A stretch of 64,000 nt of DNA from Herpetosiphonaceae bacterium (GTDB lineage: Bacteria; Chloroflexota; Chloroflexia; Chloroflexales; Herpetosiphonaceae), in the NCBI GenBank assembly GCA_026003835.1, contig BPHZ01000002.1, forward strand, positions 124,001 through 188,000. Direction: 5' to 3'. Under the pieces are notes generated by a model. The model searched no databases. It was not told where the DNA came from and saw nothing but the letters and a program-made list of their open reading frames with translations. Made by a program: the position numbers and the translations under genes. Below, one piece after another: positions 8,625 to 17,505 of this stretch (its first letter is position 1; the number at the start of each line of letters is the position of its first letter).

Positions 8625-10124
8625 TCAGTTTCCTCCGGCGCCCCGCCACTCTTCACGGTAATCAACACCCAGGATCAGGATGATGTCCGCGTCATTGGGA
8701 TTGAGCGGCGCTTCACCCTCGTCCGGCTGCACCTGAATATACTTCTTTTTGATCCCGAGCAGCTGGGCCAACTGCTCGCGTACCTGTGGTCGATTCGTGT
8801 AGTCAATGAGCAGCGTATGCTCGTAGAGCCGATCGGCGTTCGCTGCGTCGAGCATTGTGAAGCCCCGCCCTGCAAGGTAGGCCGTTACCTCGCCGGCCAG
8901 CCCAGGGATGCGCGCCCCGTTAAAGACCTGGATGTGCGTCTCCTCTGTGCCGATCTGTTCTTCTGTTGTCTTTTCAATCTCAGCCGGACCACGCAGCCAC
9001 TGGTCGACCAGCCGGCTCAGGTCAACCTCATTCCAAATAATGGTCGAGCCGTTCTGCTGGCTGATAGAGACGACATCAGGGTTGATGGTATAGCTCACCA
9101 GGCGATCGCCTGAGATGGCGCTTGCGAGCCGGGCGAGGGCGCGGAGCGAGCTGAGATCGCTGATGGGGAGATCGGTCGATACTGCTGTGCGAAGCTCCTC
9201 AAGAATCGCATCGCCGGCGATGATCTGATCGATAAGGCCGCGCTCCTTCATGGCATGAAGAATAGCGCGCAGCACCTGCTGCTGACGCTGAGAGCGGCCA
9301 AAATCAGCATCCTGGTGGCGCGAGCGGGCGTAGCGTAGCGCTGTGGTCCCGTCCATATGCTGCAGACCGGCCGGGATGTAGAGCCGGATATAGCCATTAT
9401 CGCCGTCATCAGTCGGATACTGCGGGTCAATAAGTGGTTTCGGTACATCGATGTTAATGCCGCCAATGGCATCGACGATACGTTTGAATCCCTCGAAGTC
9501 GATCTGCGCCCGGTGGTGAATCTTCGTTCCGTGCGCTCGCAGATTGAGGAATTCTTCAACAGCTTCACTCGCCAGCGTCACCCCTGCGACCTCAGGGGCA
9601 ACATTTGGGCCGTAGATCTCCGGGTGCGCGAAGCCGTAGCTATAGGCAGCATTGATTTTTTCGTAGCTCTCCTTGCGAGGGATATAGGCGTAGGAGTCGC
9701 GCGGGATCGAGAGCATGCTGGCCCACTGATTACGCGGATCGACGTGGACGACGATTAAAGTATCGCTGCGCGCTCCCTCTGCTGGATCCGCCGAGCGGAA
9801 ATCGAGGCCGACAAGCAAGATATTGAAGGGCTCCTGCGCGATATCGGGCAAGGTCTCGCCGGGCTGGGTTGGGATCGGCGGATCGAACTGAATATCGTCG
9901 GCAACGCTCTGGAAGCGGTTGTAGACGTAATATACGCCGCCGAGAACGAACACCAGCAGCAGCAACAATGTCCCAAGTACTATCGCCCCGCAGCTGTGAT
10001 TGCGCCGACGCCTTGGCGGGTGGGGATAGCGGGAGGGTCCGGGGCCACGCACCGGCGGCCGTCCAGGGAGGCGGGATGTCGGCTGGATCTGGTAGCGTTC
10101 CGGGCGTCGAGGCCGAGCAGACAT
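8625..10124 (-). CDS. LytR-CpsA-Psr (LCP) family cell-wall glycopolymer transferase
   Basis: A 499-residue membrane-anchored enzyme. A basic, proline-rich cytoplasmic tail (1-44) precedes one transmembrane helix (about 45-67). The LCP catalytic domain follows (NILLVGLDFRS, RSDTLIVVHVDP, SIPRDSYAYIP, KINAAYSYG, and DGTTALRYARSRHQDADFGRSQRQQ with the polyprenyl-phosphate-binding arginines), then a C-terminal LytR_C domain (HIQVFNGARIPGLAGEVTAYL). LCP enzymes move glycopolymers from undecaprenyl carriers to the cell envelope on the outer face. GAGGAGG precedes ATG 10124. The promoter sits at 10164-10172, overlapping the upstream gene's end. Confidence 0.92.
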   Translation of the reverse strand: MSARPRRPERYQIQPTSRLPGRPPVRGPGPSRYPHPPRRRRNHSCGAIVLGTLLLLLVFVLGGVYYVYNRFQSVADDIQFDPPIPTQPGETLPDIAQEPFNILLVGLDFRSADPAEGARSDTLIVVHVDPRNQWASMLSIPRDSYAYIPRKESYEKINAAYSYGFAHPEIYGPNVAPEVAGVTLASEAVEEFLNLRAHGTKIHHRAQIDFEGFKRIVDAIGGINIDVPKPLIDPQYPTDDGDNGYIRLYIPAGLQHMDGTTALRYARSRHQDADFGRSQRQQQVLRAILHAMKERGLIDQIIAGDAILEELRTAVSTDLPISDLSSLRALARLASAISGDRLVSYTINPDVVSISQQNGSTIIWNEVDLSRLVDQWLRGPAEIEKTTEEQIGTEETHIQVFNGARIPGLAGEVTAYLAGRGFTMLDAANADRLYEHTLLIDYTNRPQVREQLAQLLGIKKKYIQVQPDEGEAPLNPNDADIILILGVDYREEWRGAGGN

Positions 10125-10163
10125 ATGGGCAGCTTCCTCCTCGTATCGATATATCAGCGGCCC

Positions 10164-10172
10164 ATTATACCA
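10164..10172 (-). promoter_or_regulatory. Extended -10 promoter for the LCP gene
   Basis: Minus-strand TGGTATAAT, 40 bases before the LCP start codon and overlapping the stop codon of the upstream hydrolase gene. This suggests the LCP gene can be transcribed independently of the hydrolase. Confidence 0.55.
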
Positions 10173-10902
10173 CGGGCCTGGGCTGTTCCTGTCTCTTGGA
10201 GGCGATAAACTCGCAGATGGCGCCGACAACTGCATCGGCCTCGCAGTCCAGGAACATTTCATGACCACTGCGCTGGAACCAAACCAGTCGCTTTTCTTCC
10301 GAGCTGACGTGGCGATAGATGACCTCAACGGTCTCGGCGCTGACGACTCGATCGGCCAGGGAGTGTATTAGCAAGAGTGGTGCACGGACTTTGGGCAGCT
10401 CTGGCTCGACGACCCTGGTCAAACGGCAGAGTTCGGCGATGGCCGACGAGGGAACCCAGGTGTATGTGCTATCACTGCTAGCCCGATCAGAGCTGCTATA
10501 GGCGGGTTGGATCTTTCGTTTATACTTGCGGTAAAAGCGTGCCAGGTAGGGCGAGAGGCCAAAGAGTGGATTGGTGACACGTAAAGCGGTGGCGACTGAG
10601 ACGACGGCATCAATGCGCTCGGGCTGCCTCGCAGCCAGCAGCAGGGCCAACAGACCGCCCATCGAATGGCCTACAACGATAACCTTATCCACTTCTTGTA
10701 GGAGCTCGTCGAACGCCCGCTCGACATCAGCGTACCAATCCTTCCAGGTAACGCCGTAAAGGTCTTCGGGTTGAGTGCCATGCCCGCGGAGCAGGGGTAT
10801 GCGATAGGGTATTTCCATATGCTCCAGATGTGGCGCAAGCGCGATGACATGGTTGCGATTCGCCGTCCAGCCGTGGAGGATCAGGCAGCCATGTGATGCC
10901 AT
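10165..10902 (-). CDS. Alpha/beta hydrolase (carboxylesterase/lipase-like)
   Basis: A 245-residue serine hydrolase. It shows the oxyanion-side CLILHGWTANRNH, the nucleophile elbow GHSMGG, the acid region LLIHSLADRVVSAETVE and the catalytic His in RSGHEMFLD. This arrangement matches thermostable carboxylesterase/monoacylglycerol-lipase-like enzymes; the natural ester is unknown. ATG at 10902 follows AAGGAGG at the ideal distance. The frame extends upstream to 11250 but that part overlaps a consensus promoter on the other strand and has no start with a ribosome site. The downstream LCP gene lies 40 bases away. Confidence 0.87.
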   Translation of the reverse strand: MASHGCLILHGWTANRNHVIALAPHLEHMEIPYRIPLLRGHGTQPEDLYGVTWKDWYADVERAFDELLQEVDKVIVVGHSMGGLLALLLAARQPERIDAVVSVATALRVTNPLFGLSPYLARFYRKYKRKIQPAYSSSDRASSDSTYTWVPSSAIAELCRLTRVVEPELPKVRAPLLLIHSLADRVVSAETVEVIYRHVSSEEKRLVWFQRSGHEMFLDCEADAVVGAICEFIASKRQEQPRPVV

Positions 10903-10938
10903 GGAACGAACCTCCTTGTGCGTGGGCAATGGTGCGCA

Positions 10939-10967
10939 TTGACCGCTCCTTGCCCGCGCGGTATAAT
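10939..10967 (+). promoter_or_regulatory. Near-consensus sigma-70 promoter
   Basis: Plus strand: TTGACC (10939-10944), 17-base spacer, TATAAT (10962-10967). Transcription would begin near 10974, 37 bases before the small frame at 11011, and could read on to tsaD at 11403. It points away from the divergent hydrolase gene. Confidence 0.65.
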
Positions 10968-11010
10968 TTTGCTGGTTTAGTATACAATAAGATTGTGAGG
11001 GCAGGTCAGT

Positions 11011-11253
11011 ATGGGTCTTAAAGATGTACTCCGCGGCCTGAGTCAGTCTGTCGATCGCCTGTATGAGCGCCGCATCCGCGCCGCGAGCCTCGTCAAAGAG
11101 TATCGCGTCGGCGGCCACGGCCATGCCGGGGAGCATGAGCCCCAGCATGAAGCTGCGGCGGCAGAGCTGCGCCACGGCCAGGAAGCTCCACAACTGGCTC
11201 ACGCTGGCGAGATGACCGATCAGGCGCTTGTCTCGGATAGCGCACCTCACTAG
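11011..11253 (+). CDS. Small hypothetical protein (80 aa)
   Basis: A predicted 80-residue protein, hydrophilic, rich in His, Glu and Ala, beginning MGLKDVLRGLSQSVDRLYERR. I do not recognise the full sequence. The first 20 residues resemble the start of Chloroflexota polyprenyl-diphosphate synthase-like proteins, but no catalytic region follows, so it may be a remnant. Support comes from the near-consensus promoter at 10939-10967 and a GAGGGCAGG stretch before the ATG. The opposite strand is also open here. tsaD starts 150 bases downstream. Confidence 0.4.
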   Translation: MGLKDVLRGLSQSVDRLYERRIRAASLVKEYRVGGHGHAGEHEPQHEAAAAELRHGQEAPQLAHAGEMTDQALVSDSAPH

Positions 11254-11402
11254 CCTTCTATCGCGCTATCATCGCATGGCGCGGCTATGTCGTCAATGAG
11301 CACAACGTGGCAATAAGCTGATACGAGTCGGGGGTACGCTGGCCGTCAACCAGTAAATGCGTTTATCCCCGGCTTCTAGTTTTTCGAGGGAAGAACAGGC
11401 GC

Positions 11403-12518
11403 ATGGATGATTCACGAGCTGTCGAGGGCTTTACGATCCTGGCGATCGAGACCTCCTGCGATGAGACGGCGGCGGCGATCATTCGTGATGGGCGGGTGAT
11501 TATCGCGAATGTCGTTTCGTCGCAGATGGCGCTCCACGAGCGCTATGGCGGGGTCGTGCCGGAGATGGCATCGCGGCAGCATATTCTCCATATTGCGCCG
11601 GTTATCGAGGAGGCGGTGGCAGCGCTACCCGGCGGTTTTGAAGAGATCCACGCAGTAGCGACGACCTACGGGCCGGGGCTGGCAGGCGCGCTGCTCTCCG
11701 GCATCAACGCCGCCAAAGCCGTCGCCTGGGCGCGCGGCCTGCCGCTCATAGGCGTCAACCACCTCGAAGGCCATATCTACTCCAATTGGCTGATCCCAGA
11801 GAAGCCGGAGGAGCGCCGTGCCCGCGAGGCGCGCGGTGAGCCGCCACCGGTTCACGAACCACCGCAGTTTCCGCTGATCTGTCTGATCGTCTCCGGTGGG
11901 CATACATCGCTCGTGCTGCTGCGCGGCCACGGCGACTATCAGCTGCTTGGGCAGACACGCGATGACGCCGTTGGGGAGGCGTTCGATAAGACCGCTCGGC
12001 TGCTGGGCCTGGGCTACCCCGGCGGCCCAGCCATCGAGCGAATCGCGGACGGCGGACAGCGCGGCCGCCTGCAACTGCCGCGCGCCTGGCTGAAGGATAG
12101 CTATGACTTCAGCTTTAGCGGTGTAAAGACAGCGGTGCTGCACCAGGTCGAAGCGCGTAAATCCCACATCGGCAGCGGCAAAGAGGAGCGCGCACGGCCA
12201 CTCGTTGAGCTTGATCCCCAGTTTACGGCTCAGCTTGCCGCGGCCTTTCAGGAATCCGTAGTGGATGTGCTGGCGACGAAGACGGCTGAGGCGGCGCGCG
12301 CCTTTGGAGCGCGGGAGGTGCTGCTGGCCGGCGGCGTTGCCGCGAACCAGGCCTTGCGCAAGCGGCTGTCCCAGGTTGTTGAGGTGCCCGTCCGCTACCC
12401 ACCGCTGTGGCTTTGCACCGATAATGCGGCGATGATAGGCGCCGCCGCCTATTACCGCTATGAGGCGGGGCTTAAGGGCTGGGATCTAACCGCTGTGCCG
12501 AACCTTCGCCTGGCATGA
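11403..12518 (+). CDS. tsaD: tRNA N6-adenosine threonylcarbamoyltransferase
   Basis: A 371-residue Kae1/TsaD ASKHA protein that, with TsaB and TsaE, transfers the threonylcarbamoyl group to A37 of ANN-reading tRNAs. Key features are ETSCDETAAAI at the N-terminus, the metal-binding histidines H120 and H124 (NHLEGHIYS), LIVSGGHTSLV, and the C-terminal GGVAANQALR and CTDNAAMI. It is about 30 residues longer than usual because of an insertion after the metal site (around 130-155: charged, Glu/Arg/Pro rich). GAGGGAAGA precedes the ATG. It stands alone; tsaB and tsaE are not nearby. Confidence 0.95.
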   Translation: MDDSRAVEGFTILAIETSCDETAAAIIRDGRVIIANVVSSQMALHERYGGVVPEMASRQHILHIAPVIEEAVAALPGGFEEIHAVATTYGPGLAGALLSGINAAKAVAWARGLPLIGVNHLEGHIYSNWLIPEKPEERRAREARGEPPPVHEPPQFPLICLIVSGGHTSLVLLRGHGDYQLLGQTRDDAVGEAFDKTARLLGLGYPGGPAIERIADGGQRGRLQLPRAWLKDSYDFSFSGVKTAVLHQVEARKSHIGSGKEERARPLVELDPQFTAQLAAAFQESVVDVLATKTAEAARAFGAREVLLAGGVAANQALRKRLSQVVEVPVRYPPLWLCTDNAAMIGAAAYYRYEAGLKGWDLTAVPNLRLA

Positions 12519-12641
12519 CCCTCTCCCCTGAAATCTTCTCGCGCTTTCCTTCATAAACTGCTGGCATTATCCGTGCTGGTCATCGCGCGGAATCAAGCGT
12601 CAGATCGACGTAGAGTATCTGATGCAGCAGAAGGAGGAGCT

Positions 12642-13241
12642 ATGCGGAGGAAGATGTACTGGGGGATGGCTGGAGCGCTTCTGTCGCTCCTGATGTTTCT
12701 AGCAGGCTGTGGCGGAGAGGTGGCGGAGACGGCGGGGGTGCCCCCCGAGACCGTAACGGCGGTGCTTGAAGAAGAGACACCGGAGGCTCCTCCCGCCGGG
12801 ATCGCTGAGACGCCCGAAGTTGAAGAGACAGAAACACCGGAAGCTGAGGCTGCGGAAACGCCGGCTGAGGGGGATGCCGCCGCGGAGACTCTGGAGATCG
12901 GCGCGACCGGCACCGAGCTTGCGTTTACGAAGGATCAGCTTGAAGCCCCAGCCGATACGATGGTTCAGCTCACGTTTGACAATAATGCGACCGGGCTACA
13001 GCACAACTGGGTGCTGGTGGATGGTGGTAGAGACGTCGCAGATCAGGTTGCCCAGGCCGCGACAGGCGCGCCGGATTTTATCCCTGAGAGCGAGCAGATT
13101 ATCGCTGCTACGGAAACGCTTGATCCTGGTGAGAGCCAGACCATCTCGTTTACCACGCCGCCACCGGGTGAGTACATCTACCTCTGCACGGTGCCCGGCC
13201 ACTACCAGGGCGGTATGTGGGGCACGCTGACGACCCGTTAG
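12642..13241 (+). CDS. Auracyanin-like blue-copper (cupredoxin) lipoprotein
   Basis: A 199-residue exported protein. A lipoprotein signal peptide ends in LAGC (Cys23), followed by a Pro/Glu/Thr-rich tether (about 30-80) and a plastocyanin/auracyanin-type domain (85-199). The type 1 copper ligands are visible: H121 (LQHNW), C182 and H187 (CTVPGH) and M192 (GGMWG). Auracyanins carry electrons to reaction centres or oxidases in filamentous anoxygenic phototrophs and relatives, so a periplasmic electron-carrier role is likely. AAGGAGGAG lies directly upstream of the chosen ATG. A strong terminator follows. Confidence 0.9.
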   Translation: MRRKMYWGMAGALLSLLMFLAGCGGEVAETAGVPPETVTAVLEEETPEAPPAGIAETPEVEETETPEAEAAETPAEGDAAAETLEIGATGTELAFTKDQLEAPADTMVQLTFDNNATGLQHNWVLVDGGRDVADQVAQAATGAPDFIPESEQIIAATETLDPGESQTISFTTPPPGEYIYLCTVPGHYQGGMWGTLTTR

Positions 13242-13266
13242 ACGAAAAAGGTCGCCACTGCAAAAG

Positions 13267-13304
13267 AGGACCTGCCGCCTGAGGCTATCCAGGCGGCAGG
13301 TCCT
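13267..13304. terminator. Bidirectional rho-independent terminator
   Basis: A perfect 14-bp GC-rich stem (13267-13280 with 13291-13304) and 10-base loop, with an A-rich run before and TTT after. It lies between the convergent auracyanin-like and uvrA genes and can serve both. Confidence 0.85.
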
Positions 13305-13314
13305 TTACGTACTG

Positions 13315-16300
13315 CTAGGCCGTGATCTCCTCCACATCGTGTTTGCGACGCCGGCGCTTCGGCTCTGCTGGCGGGTAGAGCCTGATCGCTGGCACGTCAG
13401 CGGGGCGGTGGCCGTTGCCATCAGGCGTTGGCTGGATTGCCTGGCCTTCGCGCTCAAGGATCTCGCGTAGGAAGCGGCCGGTGTGCGATCCTTCAACCTC
13501 GGCGACCTGCTCAGGCGTACCGCTGGCGATCAGCTGGCCGCCGCCCGCGCCGCCCTCCGGCCCCAGGTCGATGATCCAATCGGCCATTTTGATGACATCA
13601 AGATTGTGTTCGATCACCACGACGGTATTGCCGGCGTCGACCAGGCGCTGGAGTACGTGCAACAGCCGCTTGACGTCGTCAAAGTGCAGGCCGGTTGTCG
13701 GCTCGTCGAGGATGTAGATCGTGCGGCCGGTATCAACTCTGCACAGCTCCTTGGCCAGCTTGACACGCTGCGCCTCGCCGCCTGAGAGGGTCGTCGCCGA
13801 CTGGCCCAGCTTGATATAGTCAAGACCAACATCGTGGAGCGTCTGCAAAATGCGATGAATGCGCCGGTGATTCTCAAAGAACTCCAGCGCCGTCTGAACG
13901 TCCATATCCAGCACATCGGCGATCGATTTACCCTTATACCTGACCTGTAAGGTTTCACGATTATAGCGTCGCCCTTTGCAGACATCACAGGTGACCCAGA
14001 CATCGGCAAGGAAGTGCATCTCGATCTTCTTCTCGCCATTGCCCTCACAGGCCTCGCAGCGGCCGCCTTTAACGTTGAAGGAGAAACGTCCGGGCTGGTA
14101 GCCGCGCAGCTTCGCCTCGGGCGTTTGGGCGAAGAGATCACGGATGAGGTCGAAGAGCTTGACATACGTCGCCGGGTTGGAGCGCGGTGTACGGCCGATG
14201 GGTTGCTGGTCGATGTCGATCACCTTATCCAGCTGCTCCAGCCCTTCAATAGCGCGATAGCGTCCGGGGCGGATCTGGGCGCGGTTGAGTCGCTGCGCCA
14301 GCGCCGGGTAGAGCGTCTCGGTGATCAGCGACGACTTGCCGGAGCCGCTGACGCCGGTGACGCAGATGAGCGTGCCGAGTGGGAAGCTGACATCGATATC
14401 GCGCAAGTTGTTGTGGCTGGCGCCGCGTATGGTCAGCAGACCTTTTGGCGCGCGGCGCTGCTGTGGCACAGGGATCAACCTTCTACCTGAGAGATAGTCG
14501 CCGGTGAGTGTTGAGCTGGCGGCGATCTGTTCGGGCGTGCCCGCTGCGACCACCTGGCCGCCGTTGACACCGGCGCGGGGGCCGAAGTCCACAACCCAGT
14601 CCGCCGTGCGGATGGTCTCCTCGTCGTGTTCGACGACCAGAACAGTATTGCCCAGATCGCGGAGCTTGAGCAGCGTATCGATCAGCTTGCGGTTATCGCG
14701 TTGGTGGAGCCCGATCGACGGCTCGTCGAGGATGTACATCACGCCGACGAGCCCCGAACCGATCTGTGAGGCCAGCCTGATGCGCTGTGCCTCGCCGCCA
14801 GAGAGTGAGGGCGCGGCGCGGTCGAGTGTCAGGTAGTGTAGGCCAACGTTAAGCAGGAAGCCGAGGCGCTCGCGGATCTCCTTCAGCACCTCGCCGGCGA
14901 TCTCAAGCTGGTAGTCGCTGAGGCGTGGGACACGGCCGGCAACCTCCATGATCTGGGACTCGTCGAGCTGTCCATACCAATGGTCGACAGTGCCGCTGAG
15001 CCTGCAGGCCCAGGCGTAGGCCTGATCGATGGTCAGCGCGCAGACCTCGTGAAGCGCCAGGCCGCCAACGGTGACGGCGCGGCTCTCAGGGCGCAGCCTG
15101 GCGCCGTTACAGGCCGGGCAGGGCTGCTCGCTCATAAAGCCCGCATAGTACTCGCGTGTCGCCTCGGCCGCCGTCTGCTGATAGCGACGGGTAATTTCGT
15201 TGGAGAGACCCTCCCAGGGGCGGTGATACTCACCGCGGCTATGGCCGTCCTCCCAAGTGAAGCGGATGCGCTCTTTGCCGGAGCCGTAGAGCAGGGCGCG
15301 GCGCTGCTCCTCGGTCAGCTGCTCCCAAGGGGTATCGAGGCTGAAGCCATAGTGCCGGGCGATATGTGCCAGCGCCCTGTAGCCCCAGGAGTCCTGCTTC
15401 TTGCGTAGCTCGCCCCAGTAGAGTACGGCGCCCTCGTGAAGCGACAGCGCTGGATTCGGCACCAGCAGCTCAGGATCCACTTCCAGGCGTGTTCCCAGAC
15501 CGGCGCACTCAGGGCAGGCACCCTGCGGCGCGTTGAACGAGAACATCTGCGGCGTCAGCTCCATGAACGAGACGCCACAGGTGACGCAGGCATAGTCCTC
15601 ACTCATCAACCACTCGGTCTCGGTCTGGCGGCCGGCAAGCCGTGCGTTACGCAGGTCGCCTTGCTCGCTGCCCCGGTTCTGCTCCTGATCGCTCACGACT
15701 GAGATCAGTACCTTCCCCTCGGCAACCCGCAGCGCCGTCTCGATCGAGTCGGTGAGACGGGTGATAAAGTCCTGGCTCCGCTCCTCAGGGATGACCAGGC
15801 GATCAACAACGATCTCGATGGAGTGCTTGACTTTCTTGTTGAGCCTGATCTCCTCGCCGAGGTCACGGATCTCGCCATCGACACGTACACGACTGAAACC
15901 TTCAGTGCGCGCTTCGGCGAAGACCTCTTGGTACTCGCCCTTGCGGGCCTGCACGACCGGAGCCAGCACCATAAAGCGGGTGCCTGATTCCAGCGCCAGC
16001 ACACGATCGACCATCTGCTCCGCCGTTTGGGAGCCGATCTCCCGGCCACAGAGGTGGCAGTGAGGCAGACCGACGCGGGCATAGAGCACCCGCAGGTAGT
16101 CATAGATTTCGGTGACGGTGCCTACAGTCGAGCGTGGGTTTTTGGAGGCCGACTTCTGCTCGATGGCAATGGCCGGCGAGAGCCCGCCGATGTAGTCGAC
16201 CTTTGGTTTTTCCATTTGCCCCAGGAATTGGCGGGCATATGAGGAGAGTGACTCGACATAACGCCGCTGACCTTCGGCATAGAGTGTATCGAAGGCCAGC

Positions 16301-16422
16301 GATGATTTGCCGGAGCCGCTGACGCCGGTAAGGACGACCAGCTTATCGCGCGGCAGCTCAAGGTCAATGTTTTTCAAATTGTGCTCGCGGGCGCCCTTGA
16401 TAACAATACTATCCCTGGCCAT
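13315..16422 (-). CDS. uvrA: UvrABC excinuclease subunit A
   Basis: A 1035-residue damage-recognition ATPase of nucleotide excision repair. It has two ABC cassettes, each with Walker [10 protein letters not shown] (near residues 33 and 690), signature motifs LSGGEAQRI and LSGGEAQRV, and Walker [12 protein letters not shown] and [11 protein letters not shown]. Zinc modules are visible: CVTCG...CPEC, CPAC and [11 protein letters not shown]...CDVC. Length is slightly above the usual 940-960 because of a charged C-terminal tail (RREEH-like, about 70 residues). ATG at 16422 follows GAGGAGC. It is monocistronic and ends at the shared terminator. Confidence 0.97.
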   Translation of the reverse strand: MARDSIVIKGAREHNLKNIDLELPRDKLVVLTGVSGSGKSSLAFDTLYAEGQRRYVESLSSYARQFLGQMEKPKVDYIGGLSPAIAIEQKSASKNPRSTVGTVTEIYDYLRVLYARVGLPHCHLCGREIGSQTAEQMVDRVLALESGTRFMVLAPVVQARKGEYQEVFAEARTEGFSRVRVDGEIRDLGEEIRLNKKVKHSIEIVVDRLVIPEERSQDFITRLTDSIETALRVAEGKVLISVVSDQEQNRGSEQGDLRNARLAGRQTETEWLMSEDYACVTCGVSFMELTPQMFSFNAPQGACPECAGLGTRLEVDPELLVPNPALSLHEGAVLYWGELRKKQDSWGYRALAHIARHYGFSLDTPWEQLTEEQRRALLYGSGKERIRFTWEDGHSRGEYHRPWEGLSNEITRRYQQTAAEATREYYAGFMSEQPCPACNGARLRPESRAVTVGGLALHEVCALTIDQAYAWACRLSGTVDHWYGQLDESQIMEVAGRVPRLSDYQLEIAGEVLKEIRERLGFLLNVGLHYLTLDRAAPSLSGGEAQRIRLASQIGSGLVGVMYILDEPSIGLHQRDNRKLIDTLLKLRDLGNTVLVVEHDEETIRTADWVVDFGPRAGVNGGQVVAAGTPEQIAASSTLTGDYLSGRRLIPVPQQRRAPKGLLTIRGASHNNLRDIDVSFPLGTLICVTGVSGSGKSSLITETLYPALAQRLNRAQIRPGRYRAIEGLEQLDKVIDIDQQPIGRTPRSNPATYVKLFDLIRDLFAQTPEAKLRGYQPGRFSFNVKGGRCEACEGNGEKKIEMHFLADVWVTCDVCKGRRYNRETLQVRYKGKSIADVLDMDVQTALEFFENHRRIHRILQTLHDVGLDYIKLGQSATTLSGGEAQRVKLAKELCRVDTGRTIYILDEPTTGLHFDDVKRLLHVLQRLVDAGNTVVVIEHNLDVIKMADWIIDLGPEGGAGGGQLIASGTPEQVAEVEGSHTGRFLREILEREGQAIQPTPDGNGHRPADVPAIRLYPPAEPKRRRRKHDVEEITA

Positions 16423-16609
16423 AGGCCCTTTTGCTCCTCACGAGTAACAGCGGATAACGGGGACAGGCCGGCTATTGGCCGATGAACGTCTATGACATGG
16501 CAGCGGCGCCGCTGGATCGCTCGCTCTCCCGGCGCCGGTGGTTGTATTGCGAACGCCTGTGCAGTATAGCGCGTTCGTGAAATGCTGTCAATGAGCATGT
16601 GAGCAATGC

Positions 16610-17011
16610 TCACGTTTGCTCAGGCAGTGGGACATAAAGCTCAATCAGATTGCCGTCGGGGTCGCGCAGGTGAGCCGTTCTGATGCCCCAGTCGGGACGG
16701 TCTTGTGGGTCGGTGACGATTGTGGCGCCGTACTCGCGCAGCCGCGCAACGCTGGCCTCAAGATTATCGGCAGCGATGATCAGCGCGACGCGATCCTGGG
16801 ATGCTGCCTCTTGGGGGAGATCTGCTGTGCCGACCGCCTCGGCCATGGCTCGCCGGTCAAACAGCGCCAGAATCGCCCCGTTGCCGGCGAGGAAATCAGC
16901 ATAGCCGCCATCCTCCTCGCCCCAGCGAACCTTAAAGCCCAGCGCATCGCGATAGAAGCGGAAACACTCGGCGAATGTTGTAACAAGCAGACGGATATGC
17001 GTAAGATGCAT
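16610..17011 (-). CDS. VOC (glyoxalase/bleomycin-resistance) family protein
   Basis: A 133-residue vicinal-oxygen-chelate protein of two beta-alpha-beta-beta-beta units. The first unit is MHLTHIRLLVTTFAECFRFYRDALGF and the second ends TAHLRDPDGNLIELYVPL, with the terminal Glu as a possible metal ligand. Such proteins include lactoylglutathione lyases, dioxygenases and antibiotic-binding proteins; none can be assigned. AAGGAG is 8 bases before ATG 17011. Upstream is a small unknown gene on the same strand. Confidence 0.85.
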   Translation of the reverse strand: MHLTHIRLLVTTFAECFRFYRDALGFKVRWGEEDGGYADFLAGNGAILALFDRRAMAEAVGTADLPQEAASQDRVALIIAADNLEASVARLREYGATIVTDPQDRPDWGIRTAHLRDPDGNLIELYVPLPEQT

Positions 17012-17132
17012 GTGTTTCTCCTTCTTATACCAGGGCAAAACACGCTGCTGCTTTGGAGACGGTCTGTTTCATGATCCTTCAGGGCGGGAACGAGACAGGG
17101 GGATACATCCGCACCCTCGGCCTGACGGCGCG

Positions 17133-17324
17133 CTAGATCTTTCCTCGCCCGCGGATGATCCTGCCGTCCGGCTGCATCACCCAATACCCGCCTTTACGCT
17201 GCCCGCGCAGCGCGCTACGCAGCCACACCAGCGGCTGCCACACGCTGTCGTCGTCCTGCGACTGCGCTATCGTTCGGTTCTTGGAGCCCTGTTGTTTCAG
17301 CTCACGGTTCCCAGGCGCTTGCAT
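17133..17324 (-). CDS. Small hypothetical protein (63 aa)
   Basis: A basic 63-residue protein (MQAPGNRELKQQGSKNRT... ending YWVMQPDGRIIRGRGKI), not recognised. The aromatic-rich middle (VWQPLVWLRSALRGQRKGGYW) looks like a folded segment rather than random translation. A CAGGAG site lies 4 bases upstream of the ATG, and a GTG codon immediately before is an alternative. It lies in the roughly 490-base gap between the VOC gene and the WYL regulator; I see nothing else certain in that gap. Confidence 0.5.
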   Translation of the reverse strand: MQAPGNRELKQQGSKNRTIAQSQDDDSVWQPLVWLRSALRGQRKGGYWVMQPDGRIIRGRGKI

Positions 17325-17505
17325 CACACACTCCTGCTTACGGCTCTATACTCGTCTCCGACGTCTGGTCGATCGTGCCCGAAGAGACCGGATGAGGCCT
17401 GGTTGCAGCTGCTCCAGACCTCACGTGTCTATCTTGAGTCTAGCAGCAAAAGCGGCTACAATCGATCCTGATTTCGATCGCATGTTCAAGCATGGTGAGA
17501 TTGAT

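Noticed and set aside
16374-16613. 79-codon minus-strand frame upstream of uvrA
   Set aside because: It overlaps the uvrA start in another phase, has no ribosome site and carries no motif.
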